From NCBI RefSeq assembly GCF_000420845.1, contig NZ_ATVS01000009.1:1-64000 (forward strand): a DNA stretch of 64,000 nt, written 5' to 3'. The notes under the pieces are model-generated. The model was not told where the DNA came from. It did no database searches and worked only from the letters and a program-made list of their open reading frames with translations. Shown piece by piece: positions 54,611 through 63,760 of this stretch (position 1 is the first letter of the stretch; each line of letters opens with the position of its first letter). The translations under genes and the position numbers were made by a program. Origin of the DNA: Butyrivibrio sp. AE3009. Lineage in GTDB: Bacteria > Bacillota > Clostridia > Lachnospirales > Lachnospiraceae.

Positions 54611-56485
54611 CTATTGTTCAGTGGGATTAAAATAGTCAAAAATCTGCCTTGCGACCTTCTCATTAATATCAGGAACCTTGGCAAGTTCCTCAAAGGAAGC
54701 ATTCTTAATATCTTCAATAGATTTAAAATGCCGCATCAGCGCCTTGCGCCTTGCAGGGCCGACTCCAGGTATATCATCCAATGAGCTCTTAACCTGAGCC
54801 TTGCTTCTAAGTGACCTGTGATATTCAATGGCAAATCTGTGGGCTTCATCCTGAATCCTGGTTATGAGCTTGAACCCCTCTGACCTGGTATCTATGGGAA
54901 GCTCCACATTGTTGAAATACAGTCCCCTGGTCCTGTGATTATCATCCTTGACCATTCCACAGACCGGAATGTTAATTCCAAGCTCCTCCAGAACCTGCAG
55001 GCAGATATTGACCTGACCTCTTCCACCGTCCATCAGGATCAGATCAGGAAACTTGGTAAAGCTGCCATACTGCGCATCTATGTCACGAACCTCCATGTCA
55101 TGGCGCTCTTCTATTCCATGAAGAAGCCTTCTTGTCAGAACCTCATGCATGCAGGCGTAGTCATCAGGTCCTGCCACGGACTTGATCCTGAACTTTCTGT
55201 AGTCGCTCTTTTTGGGCTTGCCCTTCTCATAGACCACCATGGATCCGACGTTGGCAAAGCCGCTTATATTGGAGATATCGTAGGCCTCCATTCGGTTAAG
55301 GCCCTTGATGCCCAGGAGATTCTCAATCTCTTTTACCGCTCCGATAGTCCTGCCCTCCTCACGCTTGATCCTCTCCTTGTCCTTGGAAAGAACCAGCATG
55401 GCGTTCTGGGCCGCCAGCTCCATAAGTTTCTCCTTCTCCCCCCTCTCGGGAACGGTGATGTACACTCGGCTTCCTTTGCGCTGAGTAAGCCACTTCTCTA
55501 TTATCTCCATGTCCTCGATGGGCTCGGGGAGCATGAGCTGTCTCGGAATAAAGGGCGTCCCTGCGTAAAACTGCTTGACGAAATTGAGCAGGATCTCTGC
55601 CTGAGGATTCTCAGACACATGTGTCATGTAAAAATGTTCTCGCCCGATCAGCCTTCCGTCTCGTACAAAAAATACCTGAACCACCGCATCCTTCTCGTCC
55701 GAAGCAATGGCCACAATATCCTTGTCCTCCATGGAAGAATCAGTCATCTTCTGCTTCTGGGCCACGACTTTGACGCTGTTTAGAAGATCTCTGTACTTGG
55801 CGGCAGATTCAAAATCAAGCTCCTCCGACGCTGCCTCCATCTTCTGTTCCAAGTCTTTTATTATTACCGCATAATTGCCGCTGAGGAAATCAAGGGCCTT
55901 GTCTATGCGCTCTCTGTACTCTTCCCTGGAGACATTCCCGGTACAGGGGCCGCAGCACTGCTTCATGTGATAGTTCAGGCAAGGCCTGTCCAGGCCGATG
56001 TCCCGTGGAAGGACTCTGTTACAGGTCCTAAGACCGTATATCTTATTTATGAGATCAATGGTATCCTTTACCGCAGCTGCGCTGGTGAAGGGCCCGAAAT
56101 ATCTGGATTTGTCTTTTTTCATAAGTCGGGAAAAAAGGACTCTTGGATACTCCTCCGATACGGTAACCTTGATATAGGGATAGGTCTTGTCATCTTTTAA
56201 AAGAGTGTTATAGCGAGGGCAGTGTTCCTTGATAAGGTTGTTCTCGAGTACCAGCGCCTCCAGCTCCGAGTCGGTTACGATATATTCAAAGCGTGCTATC
56301 TGCCTTACCATCTGGTCTATCTGCGGTCCGCGGCCGATGTTGGCACGAAAATAAGACCTGACGCGGTTGTGCAGATTAACAGCCTTACCCACATACATGA
56401 TGGTGTCGTTCTCATCACGCATGATGTAGACCCCCGGCTCATTGGGGAGCTTTTTCAGTTCTTCTTTTACATCAAATTCACTCAT
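54611..56485 (-). CDS. uvrC: Excinuclease ABC subunit C
   Basis: Makes both cuts around bulky DNA lesions during nucleotide excision repair. 624 residues in the usual order: GIY-YIG domain ([20 protein letters not shown], about 18-37), a UVR helix pair ([13 protein letters not shown], about 210), an RNase H-like endonuclease domain with YDISNISG and [10 protein letters not shown], and a helix-hairpin-helix C-terminus ([18 protein letters not shown], about 572). First gene after the ftsH terminator; hprK follows after 97 nt. Confidence 0.97.
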   Translation of the reverse strand: MSEFDVKEELKKLPNEPGVYIMRDENDTIMYVGKAVNLHNRVRSYFRANIGRGPQIDQMVRQIARFEYIVTDSELEALVLENNLIKEHCPRYNTLLKDDKTYPYIKVTVSEEYPRVLFSRLMKKDKSRYFGPFTSAAAVKDTIDLINKIYGLRTCNRVLPRDIGLDRPCLNYHMKQCCGPCTGNVSREEYRERIDKALDFLSGNYAVIIKDLEQKMEAASEELDFESAAKYRDLLNSVKVVAQKQKMTDSSMEDKDIVAIASDEKDAVVQVFFVRDGRLIGREHFYMTHVSENPQAEILLNFVKQFYAGTPFIPRQLMLPEPIEDMEIIEKWLTQRKGSRVYITVPERGEKEKLMELAAQNAMLVLSKDKERIKREEGRTIGAVKEIENLLGIKGLNRMEAYDISNISGFANVGSMVVYEKGKPKKSDYRKFRIKSVAGPDDYACMHEVLTRRLLHGIEERHDMEVRDIDAQYGSFTKFPDLILMDGGRGQVNICLQVLEELGINIPVCGMVKDDNHRTRGLYFNNVELPIDTRSEGFKLITRIQDEAHRFAIEYHRSLRSKAQVKSSLDDIPGVGPARRKALMRHFKSIEDIKNASFEELAKVPDINEKVARQIFDYFNPTEQ

Positions 56486-56500
56486 AATGCTATTATATCT

Positions 56501-56548
56501 AAAAACGCAAGCTCCCGCTGAAATAATCGTCAGGAGTTTGCGTTTTTT
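56501..56548 (-). terminator. Intrinsic terminator of ftsH
   Basis: ACGCAAACTCC (minus strand) pairs with GGAGCTTGCGT, one wobble, then TTTTT. Lies between ftsH and uvrC. Confidence 0.85.
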
Positions 56549-56568
56549 CCTTTACATATTATCAGATA

Positions 56569-58872
56569 TTACTTCTTATCGAAGTCCTCGGGAGCATGGG
56601 AAAATCTTCCGCCGCCGGTCTGCTCAGGCTTATCTGAATCATCAGTATTTTCCTTGCTATCGGCAAAGATTCCTTCGTTATAATCTATGCCTGTGGAACT
56701 CTCATAGGGAGCCTGAGATGTCTGCTCGGAAGTAGCTTCCTGCTCTTCCTCTGCCTTTTCCTCTTCGGCTTTCTTCTCTTCCTCAGCCTTCTTCTCACGC
56801 TTGTCGGGAACATTGGCTCCTACAAGGGCTGACTCCGCTCTTGTTGCGTAGATTCTCTTTTTCTTGGCTGCCTCCATCTCCTCTTCGGTTGGCTCTGTAA
56901 GACCTTCTGCCTCGCGGTAGATCTTCATGAATTCCTTGCCTGTGATGGTCTCTTTTTCAATAAGGAAGGCTGCGATCTTGTCCATGGTGTCGAGGTGTGC
57001 GCTGACAACCTTCTTGGACTCTTCATAGCACTCTGCAAGGAGCTTCTTAACCTCTTCATCGATGAGTGTTGCTGTCTCGTCACTGCACTCAAGGATCCTG
57101 TTGCCGTCCAGGTATCTGTTCTGGATTGATTCAAGCTGCATGAGACCGAATCTGTCGCTCATACCATACTGGGTGATCATTGCTCTTGCTATGGAAGTTG
57201 CCTTCTCGATATCGTTGGAAGCACCTGTGGTTACGGTGTTAAAGATAATCTCCTCCGCTGCACGTCCGCCAAGAAGTACCTTGATCTCCTCAAGGAGCTC
57301 GTCCTTGGTGTTGAGGTTCTTCTCATCATCAGGCACATGGAGAACATATCCAAGTGATCCCATGGTTCTGGGGACGATGGTGATCTTCTGTACTGGTTCT
57401 GTATTGGTAAGGACTGCGCTTACAAGGGCATGTCCAACTTCGTGATAGCTTACAAGCTTTCTCTCCTCTTTGCTGAGGACTGAATTCTTCTTCTCTTTAC
57501 CTGCGATAACCTGCTCAAAGGCTTCCATAAGATCCTGCTGGCAAACATATTCTCTGCCTGCCTTTACCGCATTGATGGCCGCCTCGTTAATCATGTTGGC
57601 AAGATCTGAACCAACGGCTCCGCCTGTTGCAAGAGCGATTTCCTTAAGATCAACGGTCTCATCCATCTTAACATCCTTGGAATGAACCTTGAGGATGTCC
57701 TCTCTTCCCTTGAGATCGGGCTTATCAACGACGATACGCCTGTCGAAACGGCCGGGACGAAGAAGGGCCTTATCAAGGATCTCAGGTCTGTTGGTAGCTC
57801 CAAGAATAAGCACGCCCTTGGAGGAATCGAAGCCATCCATCTCAGACAGGAGCTGGTTAAGTGTCTGCTCACGCTCTTCGTTTCCGCCGCCGTACTTGTT
57901 GTCACGGCTTCTTCCGATGGCATCTATCTCGTCTATGAAAATGATACAAGGCGCATTTTTGCTGGCCTCGCTGAAAAGGTCTCTTACACGGCTGGCACCT
58001 ACACCGACATAGAGCTCGATGAAATCAGAGCCTGCCAGTGAGTAAAAAGGTACATGGGCTTCACCCGCAACTGCTTTTGCAAGAAGTGTCTTACCTGTTC
58101 CGGGAGGTCCCACAAGAAGTGCTCCCTTGGGAAGCTTGGCGCCGATCTTGGCATACTTGGCAGGGTTATGAAGGAAGTCTACAACCTCCACCAGAGACTC
58201 TTTTGCCTCGTCCTCACCTGCTACATCCTTGAAGGTAACTCCGGTCTCTTTCTGCACATAAACCTTGGCGTTACTCTTACCGACGCTCAAAGGACCACCG
58301 CCCTTGCCCATCTTTCTGAAAATCATGGACAGGATGAACCACATCACAAGGATAGGTGCTACATATAATAAGATGAAGTTGATGATAACACCTGAATTGT
58401 CGGGAACTTCGCTACTGACGGTGACCTTCGCCTCTATCATTCGCTGTGTCAGATCTGAGTCACTCTCGGCACGGCCTGTATACTTAGTACTGTTGACATT
58501 TCCGAGATTCCAGATGGATATTCTTCCGTATTCCTCTGCATTCTCACCAAGCTCTGTCTCATCCAGAGCGTAGTTCTCAGGTTTGCCATTCTCCTTATTG
58601 AGCTTCTTGATCTCCTCCACGCTCTTCATGGTGATATTGATCCTGTCGGACTCAATGACGATATGGTCTACATAACCGCCTTCCGCATACTCTATGAACT
58701 TGGAGTAGGTGATTTCTTTGCTGGTATTTTCTGAGAAAGCTCTCAGGAAATAAGTCATAAGCAGCATTGTGATAAGCGCTGCCACTAAGAGAAGGATCAG
58801 ATTCTGTCTTCTTGGTGATCCTGAACCGTCCCCTAAGGGATTGTTGTTCCTTTGATTGTTTTTATTATCCAT
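56569..58872 (-). CDS. ftsH: ATP-dependent zinc metalloprotease FtsH
   Basis: Membrane-bound AAA+ protease for damaged or short-lived proteins. 767 residues: two membrane segments (about 25-45 and 165-188), the AAA module with Walker A GPPGTGKTLLAKA (about 237) and Walker B CIIFIDEID, the second region of homology GRFDRR, then the zinc site HEVGH (the family usually has HEAGH). The last 110 residues are an acidic Lys/Glu-rich tail longer than in most homologues. Divergent from pyrG. Confidence 0.97.
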   Translation of the reverse strand: MDNKNNQRNNNPLGDGSGSPRRQNLILLLVAALITMLLMTYFLRAFSENTSKEITYSKFIEYAEGGYVDHIVIESDRINITMKSVEEIKKLNKENGKPENYALDETELGENAEEYGRISIWNLGNVNSTKYTGRAESDSDLTQRMIEAKVTVSSEVPDNSGVIINFILLYVAPILVMWFILSMIFRKMGKGGGPLSVGKSNAKVYVQKETGVTFKDVAGEDEAKESLVEVVDFLHNPAKYAKIGAKLPKGALLVGPPGTGKTLLAKAVAGEAHVPFYSLAGSDFIELYVGVGASRVRDLFSEASKNAPCIIFIDEIDAIGRSRDNKYGGGNEEREQTLNQLLSEMDGFDSSKGVLILGATNRPEILDKALLRPGRFDRRIVVDKPDLKGREDILKVHSKDVKMDETVDLKEIALATGGAVGSDLANMINEAAINAVKAGREYVCQQDLMEAFEQVIAGKEKKNSVLSKEERKLVSYHEVGHALVSAVLTNTEPVQKITIVPRTMGSLGYVLHVPDDEKNLNTKDELLEEIKVLLGGRAAEEIIFNTVTTGASNDIEKATSIARAMITQYGMSDRFGLMQLESIQNRYLDGNRILECSDETATLIDEEVKKLLAECYEESKKVVSAHLDTMDKIAAFLIEKETITGKEFMKIYREAEGLTEPTEEEMEAAKKKRIYATRAESALVGANVPDKREKKAEEEKKAEEEKAEEEQEATSEQTSQAPYESSTGIDYNEGIFADSKENTDDSDKPEQTGGGRFSHAPEDFDKK

Positions 58873-59073
58873 TTTTTCTTTCCATTCCTCGCTAAATACT
58901 ACTGTATAATATAATACGTTATGTGGTATGATGTCTACGTAGGTTTTGACGCATTAAACTTATATATTTCTACTCATCATATATTTTAAGTTACGCTATT
59001 ATATCGCGTGCAATTAAATATTTCAACTATACATCACCTTTTTATTATAAAAGATTTATTAATAAATTTACAG

Positions 59074-59102
59074 TTTACGGTAGATTTTCCGAAGCATAAA
59101 TA
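59074..59102 (+). promoter_or_regulatory. Possible pyrG promoter
   Basis: TTTACG, 17-bp spacer and TAAATA. The 311-nt ftsH/pyrG gap is AT-rich and holds otherwise only a possible ftsH promoter (TAGACA, 17 bp, TTATAT) on the other strand; no further gene was seen. Confidence 0.35.
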
Positions 59103-59183
59103 ATATAATATGTCTTTGTTTTGATTCATAATTTCTATTTCTATTAACAATTATCTCGTCAATAATCAGGAGGAAAAAAGAAA

Positions 59184-60791
59184 ATGGCTGTCAAGTATAT
59201 CTTTGTTACAGGTGGAGTTGTGTCCGGATTGGGAAAGGGCATCACTGCCGCATCCCTTGGAAGACTTCTTAAGGCAAGAGGCTACAAGGTGACGATGCAG
59301 AAGTTTGATCCCTATATCAACATTGACCCCGGAACCATGAACCCTGTTCAGCACGGAGAAGTATTCGTGACCGAAGATGGTACTGAAACTGACCTTGACC
59401 TTGGACACTACGAAAGATTTATTGACGAGAATCTTGATAAAAACTCTAACGTTACAACCGGTAAGATTTACTGGTCCGTTCTTCAGAAGGAGCGTCGCGG
59501 CGACTACGGCGGACGCACCGTACAGGTTATCCCTCACATCACCAACGAGATAAAGGGCAAATTCTACAGAAACTTTACCGATGACGAGACCCGCATTGCC
59601 ATCATTGAGGTTGGTGGAACCGTGGGAGATATTGAGTCACAGCCTTTCCTTGAGGCAATCCGTCAGTTCCAGCATGAAGTAGGACATGAGAATGCAATGC
59701 TTATCCTTGTTTCCCTTATTCCTTACCTTCGCTGCTCACAGGAGATCAAGACCAAACCCACACAGTCAGCAGTTAAGACCATGCAGGGAATGGGACTTCA
59801 GCCCGATGTCATCGTCTGCAGAAGTGAGATTGAACTTGAGCAGGATACCAAGGACAAGATTGCTCTTTTCTGTAACGTTCCCAGCAGTCACGTTCTTAAC
59901 AACCTTGATCTTGAATACTTATATGAAGCTCCTCTTGCAATGGAAAAAGAGCACCTTGCTCAGGTTGCCTGCGAGTGCCTGAATCTGGATTGTCCAGAGC
60001 CCGATCTTACAGACTGGAAGGCAATGGTTGACACTCTGTATTCCCTGAAGCACGAAGTAAGAGTTGCTCTTGTAGGAAAGTATACACAGCTTCACGACGC
60101 TTATATCTCAGTTGTAGAAGCTCTTAAGCACGGCGGTATCTCCAATCAGACCGCAGTTGATATCAAGTGGGTTGATTCCGAAGAGGTTAATGAAGACAAC
60201 GTTGCGGAGATTCTCTCCGATGTTGACGGTCTCATTGTTCCCGGTGGTTTCGGCGACCGCGGAATCGAAGGTATGATCACTTCCATCAAATATGCCCGCG
60301 AGAACAATCTTCCTTTCCTTGGCCTTTGCCTTGGAATGCAGCTTGCAATCGTAGAATTCGCAAGAGACGTTGTGGGCTACACAGATGCTCACTCAATCGA
60401 ATTTGATCCAAATACCCAGCATCCAATGATCGCTCTTTTACCGGATCAGAACGGTGTTGAGGATATCGGCGGAACCTTAAGACTTGGTTCATATCCTTGC
60501 GTTCTTGATAAGGAGTCCAAGGCCTTCGAGCTCTTTGGTTCAGAGAATATCACAGAGCGTCACCGCCACAGATACGAGGTTAACAATGATTACCGCGCTG
60601 TTCTTGTACAGAACGGCATGAAGCTCTGCGGACTGTCACCTGACGGACGTATTGTAGAGATGATCGAGCTGCCCTCCAATTCATTCCATATGGCAACGCA
60701 GGCTCATCCGGAGCTTAAGTCTCGTCCTAATAGGCCTCACCCGCTCTTCTCCGGCTTCATCAAAGCTTCTCTTGAGCACGAGAACAAGTAA
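59184..60791 (+). CDS. pyrG: CTP synthase
   Basis: Makes CTP from UTP, ATP and glutamine. 535 residues: the N-terminal synthetase domain with [20 protein letters not shown] (4-23) and the GAT-type glutaminase with the nucleophile Cys in LGLCLGMQ (about 380) and the His-Glu pair in [11 protein letters not shown] (about 515). AGGAGG lies 11 nt before the ATG. In Firmicutes pyrG is often controlled by reiterative transcription at a GGG start; this cannot be judged without the start site. A long hairpin element follows its stop. Confidence 0.97.
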   Translation: MAVKYIFVTGGVVSGLGKGITAASLGRLLKARGYKVTMQKFDPYINIDPGTMNPVQHGEVFVTEDGTETDLDLGHYERFIDENLDKNSNVTTGKIYWSVLQKERRGDYGGRTVQVIPHITNEIKGKFYRNFTDDETRIAIIEVGGTVGDIESQPFLEAIRQFQHEVGHENAMLILVSLIPYLRCSQEIKTKPTQSAVKTMQGMGLQPDVIVCRSEIELEQDTKDKIALFCNVPSSHVLNNLDLEYLYEAPLAMEKEHLAQVACECLNLDCPEPDLTDWKAMVDTLYSLKHEVRVALVGKYTQLHDAYISVVEALKHGGISNQTAVDIKWVDSEEVNEDNVAEILSDVDGLIVPGGFGDRGIEGMITSIKYARENNLPFLGLCLGMQLAIVEFARDVVGYTDAHSIEFDPNTQHPMIALLPDQNGVEDIGGTLRLGSYPCVLDKESKAFELFGSENITERHRHRYEVNNDYRAVLVQNGMKLCGLSPDGRIVEMIELPSNSFHMATQAHPELKSRPNRPHPLFSGFIKASLEHENK

Positions 60792-60823
60792 TTAGTGGTT
60801 TCCCGGGAGACCAGGGACGTTGT

Positions 60824-60970
60824 AATAAAATAGAGCAGATAAATTCATCTCACGGTTCTAAACGCTCCGAAGAGCCCTGAACATGAAGTACTCGTGCATA
60901 AGGCACTCCTACTTCATAGGTCTCATCTTTGCAGAACCGAAATCGATGAATTTATCTGCTCTATTTTATT
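60824..60970. ncRNA. Structured intergenic element, family 1 copy B
   Basis: A perfect 26-bp outer stem (60824-60849 with 60945-60970) encloses CGGTTCT/AGAACCG and ATGAAGTA/TACTTCAT. The centre holds GCCCTGAACAT, CTCGTGCATAAGGCACTC and AGGTCT, shared with 6422-6575. Stem sequences differ fully from copy A yet pair perfectly. It lies 32 nt past the pyrG stop. Confidence 0.6.
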
Positions 60971-61081
60971 TGCCGTCCCCTCCTTGGAAGCCACTACTTA
61001 CACTTACTTGCCTCTCGTGCTCTGCGTTCACACAATCCCTTTTGCTGGCTTAATATTTTTTATTGCCATTTCTCCTACCAT
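60971..61081. other. Intergenic stretch without recognised gene
   Basis: T-rich DNA between the hairpin element and the 36-nt module array. Short open frames occur but none has a ribosome-binding site. Confidence 0.5.
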
Positions 61082-61358
61082 ACACTTCTTAGCTTCCCAA
61101 ATGTTTTTTCAAGTGTCTTATATTTGTGCCTTATTCTGTATCAAACACTCAATCAGCTAAGAACTGCTTTTTCAAGTGCCAAAACTTAGCTATTTTCGGA
61201 AATATAGGACTCAATTAACACTCCTATATTTTTCTGATTCTTCTACAAGTGTTGCACTATCTATAATTGACACTCCTCATGAATAGCAAAAAACATACAA
61301 GTGTTATATCTCAGCAAAGTATACACTCCTTCATTCTCTTAATCATTTTTCAAGTGTT
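61082..61358. repeat. Array of five 36-nt modules with conserved ends
   Basis: Modules start at 61082, 61145, 61218, 61270 and 61323. Each begins ACACTCC or close to it and ends CAAGTGTT or close to it, and the distance between the two words is the same (28 nt start to start) in all five. The 20-22 nt between them differ in every module, and the gaps between modules vary (27, 37, 16, 17 nt). The ends form a short inverted repeat ACACT/AGTGT. Function unknown. Confidence 0.75.
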
Positions 61359-61373
61359 ACTCCTAAGCAACGA

Positions 61374-61583
61374 TCATTTGCCAATCACATTAGCGTACCA
61401 CTGTTGATTCTCCATCCATAAAATAACAATCTGCACGAGATTGTTCCTGAGTTCCTCGCCGTCAGTGTATCTGACGCAGCAATTATTCTTTGTGCTGTCA
61501 AGGGTGGCGTATGTTTGTCTCAGAATATATTCATTGGAAAGTATCCCATTAACTGCCTTCATAACCCCCCAATTTCTTGACAT
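61374..61583 (-). CDS. Small hypothetical protein
   Basis: 69 residues from MSRNWGVM; AAGGTGG lies just upstream and the start is 9 nt after the stop of the preceding gene, so they are likely co-transcribed. The sequence (ILRQTYATLDSTKNNCCVRY, then ELRNNLVQIVILWMENQQ) has no recognised domain, signal peptide or membrane segment. The 36-nt module array begins 15 nt past its stop. Confidence 0.45.
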   Translation of the reverse strand: MSRNWGVMKAVNGILSNEYILRQTYATLDSTKNNCCVRYTDGEELRNNLVQIVILWMENQQWYANVIGK

Positions 61584-61591
61584 ATACCACC

Positions 61592-62179
61592 TTATTCCCC
61601 TAGCACTTCTGTTATATTCCTTCCTGCAACAGCATCTCCTGCATATAAATATTCCCATATAGGCTCATCTCCATGTTCGCCTGTATAATACTTCCTTGCA
61701 CATTCAAGGGCCTTTTCTATATCCTGTCTGGCGCTCATGGCGTCATAGGCTTCATCATAGATAGACATATCTCTCTTTTCGATTCTGTTCTCATCGACTT
61801 CAACCTCAAACAGATGCACCTTGCTGCGCTCTTCTTCGGTTTCTTCGCCCCAGTCCATCCCATAGAGTTTTTTACTGTCTGCAAGATCCGTATAAAAGTA
61901 ATTACAGTTCAACCTGCTGATGCAATCAGGAAATTCAGTCTGTCTGACATACTCGAACAGACCTTCAGTAGCCCACTTGGCATAATCAGACCATTCTCTT
62001 AATCCAAACCTTTTAAGCACCGCGAACATATACTTCGCATTCAGCACCATTCCATAAAAACAAGATTTGTCATACTCCAACGCCTGAATAAAGGGCCTGC
62101 TAAGTTCCATGCACCTCTGATGGTCCCGAACCATTGCGTCCCCTTCTTTCAGTGTCTGACTAATATGATAAACTATCAT
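61592..62179 (-). CDS. DUF2441-like conserved hypothetical protein
   Basis: 195 residues, cytoplasmic. The N-terminus IVYHISQTLKEGD and the middle part FIQALEYDKSCFYGMVLNAK match a family I know from Lachnospiraceae, often annotated DUF2441; the role is unknown. The second half is acidic (HLFEVEVDENRIEKRD) and ends in ALECARKYYTGEHGDEPIWE. AAAGGAAAAGAG precedes the ATG. Confidence 0.65.
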   Translation of the reverse strand: MIVYHISQTLKEGDAMVRDHQRCMELSRPFIQALEYDKSCFYGMVLNAKYMFAVLKRFGLREWSDYAKWATEGLFEYVRQTEFPDCISRLNCNYFYTDLADSKKLYGMDWGEETEEERSKVHLFEVEVDENRIEKRDMSIYDEAYDAMSARQDIEKALECARKYYTGEHGDEPIWEYLYAGDAVAGRNITEVLGE

Positions 62180-62241
62180 CTCTTTTCCTTCTTTCCTAAT
62201 ATTCTATGCTATTCTATCACAGTCCCCGCCATAATCGCATA

Positions 62242-62272
62242 AAAAAGGCTGCTACAGCATCGTAACAGCCTC
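62242..62272 (-). terminator. Intrinsic terminator of the DUF1622 gene
   Basis: GGCTGTTAC/GTAGCAGCC on the minus strand followed by TTTTTT, only a few bases past the stop at 62277. Confidence 0.85.
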
Positions 62273-62276
62273 AACT

Positions 62277-62624
62277 TCATTCTTTGATATCGGGTTCCAG
62301 TGCTTTCTTCTCATTCTTGATTTCCCAATGAATCAGGAAGGTAAGAACAGCCCGGAGAGTTATGATGGCTCCGAGGATTCCCAGTTCTGCCCAGTCACGG
62401 ACAACTACGGTTCTAAGGACCTCTCCTCCAAGTTTGAATTCCAGAGCAAGTGCTATGCCCTGAGCAAGCTCCAGGCGAATGGCATCATTTTTCTTGATCC
62501 ACAGGATAAAACTTTTTACACCGGTGTGAACAAGAATACATATTCCGGCAAACTCCAGAAGCAGCGTCGAAAACTCAACTATATATCTCAGTATGCTCTC
62601 CGCAGTCTGATATACTTCTTCCAT
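62277..62624 (-). CDS. DUF1622 membrane protein
   Basis: 115 residues with three hydrophobic segments (about 15-38, 52-70, 78-98). ARLELAQGIALALEFKLGGEVLRTVV-type wording in the middle is the DUF1622 signature (here AIRLELAQGIALALEFKLG). Function unknown. It has its own terminator; the Rpn-like gene lies upstream on the same strand, 48 nt away. Confidence 0.8.
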   Translation of the reverse strand: MEEVYQTAESILRYIVEFSTLLLEFAGICILVHTGVKSFILWIKKNDAIRLELAQGIALALEFKLGGEVLRTVVVRDWAELGILGAIITLRAVLTFLIHWEIKNEKKALEPDIKE

Positions 62625-62672
62625 AGCACCCTCCCTCTATACAAATTTCTCATATCAAACCAACAGGTACAA

Positions 62673-63329
62673 TTATCGAACAAGCAATTCTTCTATGGTT
62701 TTATCATCAAAATCATATTTTTCAACAATTCGTTTCCGAATGTTTTCCTCGGAGTCCCCTAGTAAACGTCCATAGTCAATGAGCTCTTTGGCACTCTTTT
62801 TATAAGCTTTCGCAGTCACTTCCTCCGTTACTTCCTGCCTTACTTCCTCAATAACCTCCCGCCTGACATCATCCGCCATCGCACTCCGAAGATCCCTCTT
62901 TATGTGCTCAAGTTCATCCCACTTCTGCATATATCTCTCTGTAACCTCCGCTCTTTCCTTAGTTTCGGTAACAATATCATTCATCTGTGTCACAATACGG
63001 CTTGGATTCTCTCGCACAGCCCCATCTACTATATATTCTAGCACCTCCTGTAGTCTTTCTCCATATTCTTTTCTTTCTGACAGATTATTCTTACCTTTAC
63101 AGTAGAGAAAAATGCGCATTATTCCGTCCATATACTCTATCTTCGGGTGAGTCGTTATAACCGAGCGTACTTCATAATACATATCACCTGCGCCAAAGGG
63201 ATCATAAGACAGAATAGTTACCGAAAAATAGTCCGGTAGTTCGTTGTAGCTGGTGTTGGTTGGCAGTTTCTTGGAATCAAAGGTAATAGGGGTATTCGAC
63301 GACAATATCATATTAATTTCCGTACTCAT
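62673..63329 (-). CDS. C-terminal part of an Rpn/PD-(D/E)XK nuclease family protein
   Basis: 218 residues. The start (ELPDYFSVTILSYDPFGAGD ... GIMRIFLYCKG) matches the part that follows the nuclease core in Rpn-type recombination-promoting nucleases, and the C-terminus is the usual coiled, Glu/Arg-rich tail (EEVRQEVTEEVTAKAYKKSA). The N-terminal core with the catalytic Asp, Glu and Lys is missing, so nuclease activity is unlikely. It may be a remnant, or a short regulatory form as seen for some Rpn proteins. The promoter at 63590-63676 is well formed. Confidence 0.7.
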   Translation of the reverse strand: MSTEINMILSSNTPITFDSKKLPTNTSYNELPDYFSVTILSYDPFGAGDMYYEVRSVITTHPKIEYMDGIMRIFLYCKGKNNLSERKEYGERLQEVLEYIVDGAVRENPSRIVTQMNDIVTETKERAEVTERYMQKWDELEHIKRDLRSAMADDVRREVIEEVRQEVTEEVTAKAYKKSAKELIDYGRLLGDSEENIRKRIVEKYDFDDKTIEELLVR

Positions 63330-63360
63330 TTCAGATTTATTTCCTTTCTAATTATGAAGA

Positions 63361-63560
63361 CAATCCACTGAACATGCAGAGAGAATAGACTCATAGACAG
63401 AATGTCTACAAAAAGAACATGCAAGACGGGTGTAGGTGATAGGTAAGCAAGGATCTGCCCTGCACATTCAGTGGTTGAATGAAAGATATCCCGAATGCAA
63501 GATTGTATAACGATGAATTAGACACATCGTCCGCACTCGTGGATCACTCCCGGTTGGGAG
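63361..63560. other. Hairpin-rich leader between promoter and the Rpn-like gene
   Basis: CCACTGAA (from 63365) pairs with TTCAGTGG (to 63474), enclosing TAGAC/GTCTA (63394-63408); a second hairpin ACTCCC/GGGAGT lies near 63546-63561. About 250 nt separate the likely transcription start from the gene. No small gene was found in it. Confidence 0.4.
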
Positions 63561-63589
63561 TAGAACTATACGTTGCTTTCAATGAGGAA

Positions 63590-63676
63590 AGATTAGCACC
63601 AATATAGTATGTTGTAAATAGTTTTGGCCAAATCTTAAGAAAGTCTTAAACAAATCTTAAGAAAGTCATAAGAATT
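63590..63676 (-). promoter_or_regulatory. Promoter with four tandem 11-bp boxes
   Basis: On the minus strand TTTACA (63618-63613), 17-bp spacer, TAATCT (63595-63590). Upstream are four 11-bp units of the TTCTTAAGANT type (63633-63676), the period of OmpR/PhoB-family binding sites. Same arrangement as 42065-42130. Confidence 0.6.
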
Positions 63677-63728
63677 TGATGTTTTATCATTATTTGGCAT
63701 TCGTATGGCCGTTTAATAATAACAACAA

Positions 63729-63752
63729 GGGCCAGGTATTAAAACCTGACCC
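63729..63752 (-). terminator. Terminator of the glycogen phosphorylase gene
   Basis: GGGTCAGGT/ACCTGGCCC on the minus strand, one wobble, then TTGTTGTT. Confidence 0.6.
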
Positions 63753-63760
63753 AATAGTTT

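Noticed and set aside
61082..61358. CRISPR array
   Set aside because: The conserved words are too short and the distances between modules vary; no cas gene is near.
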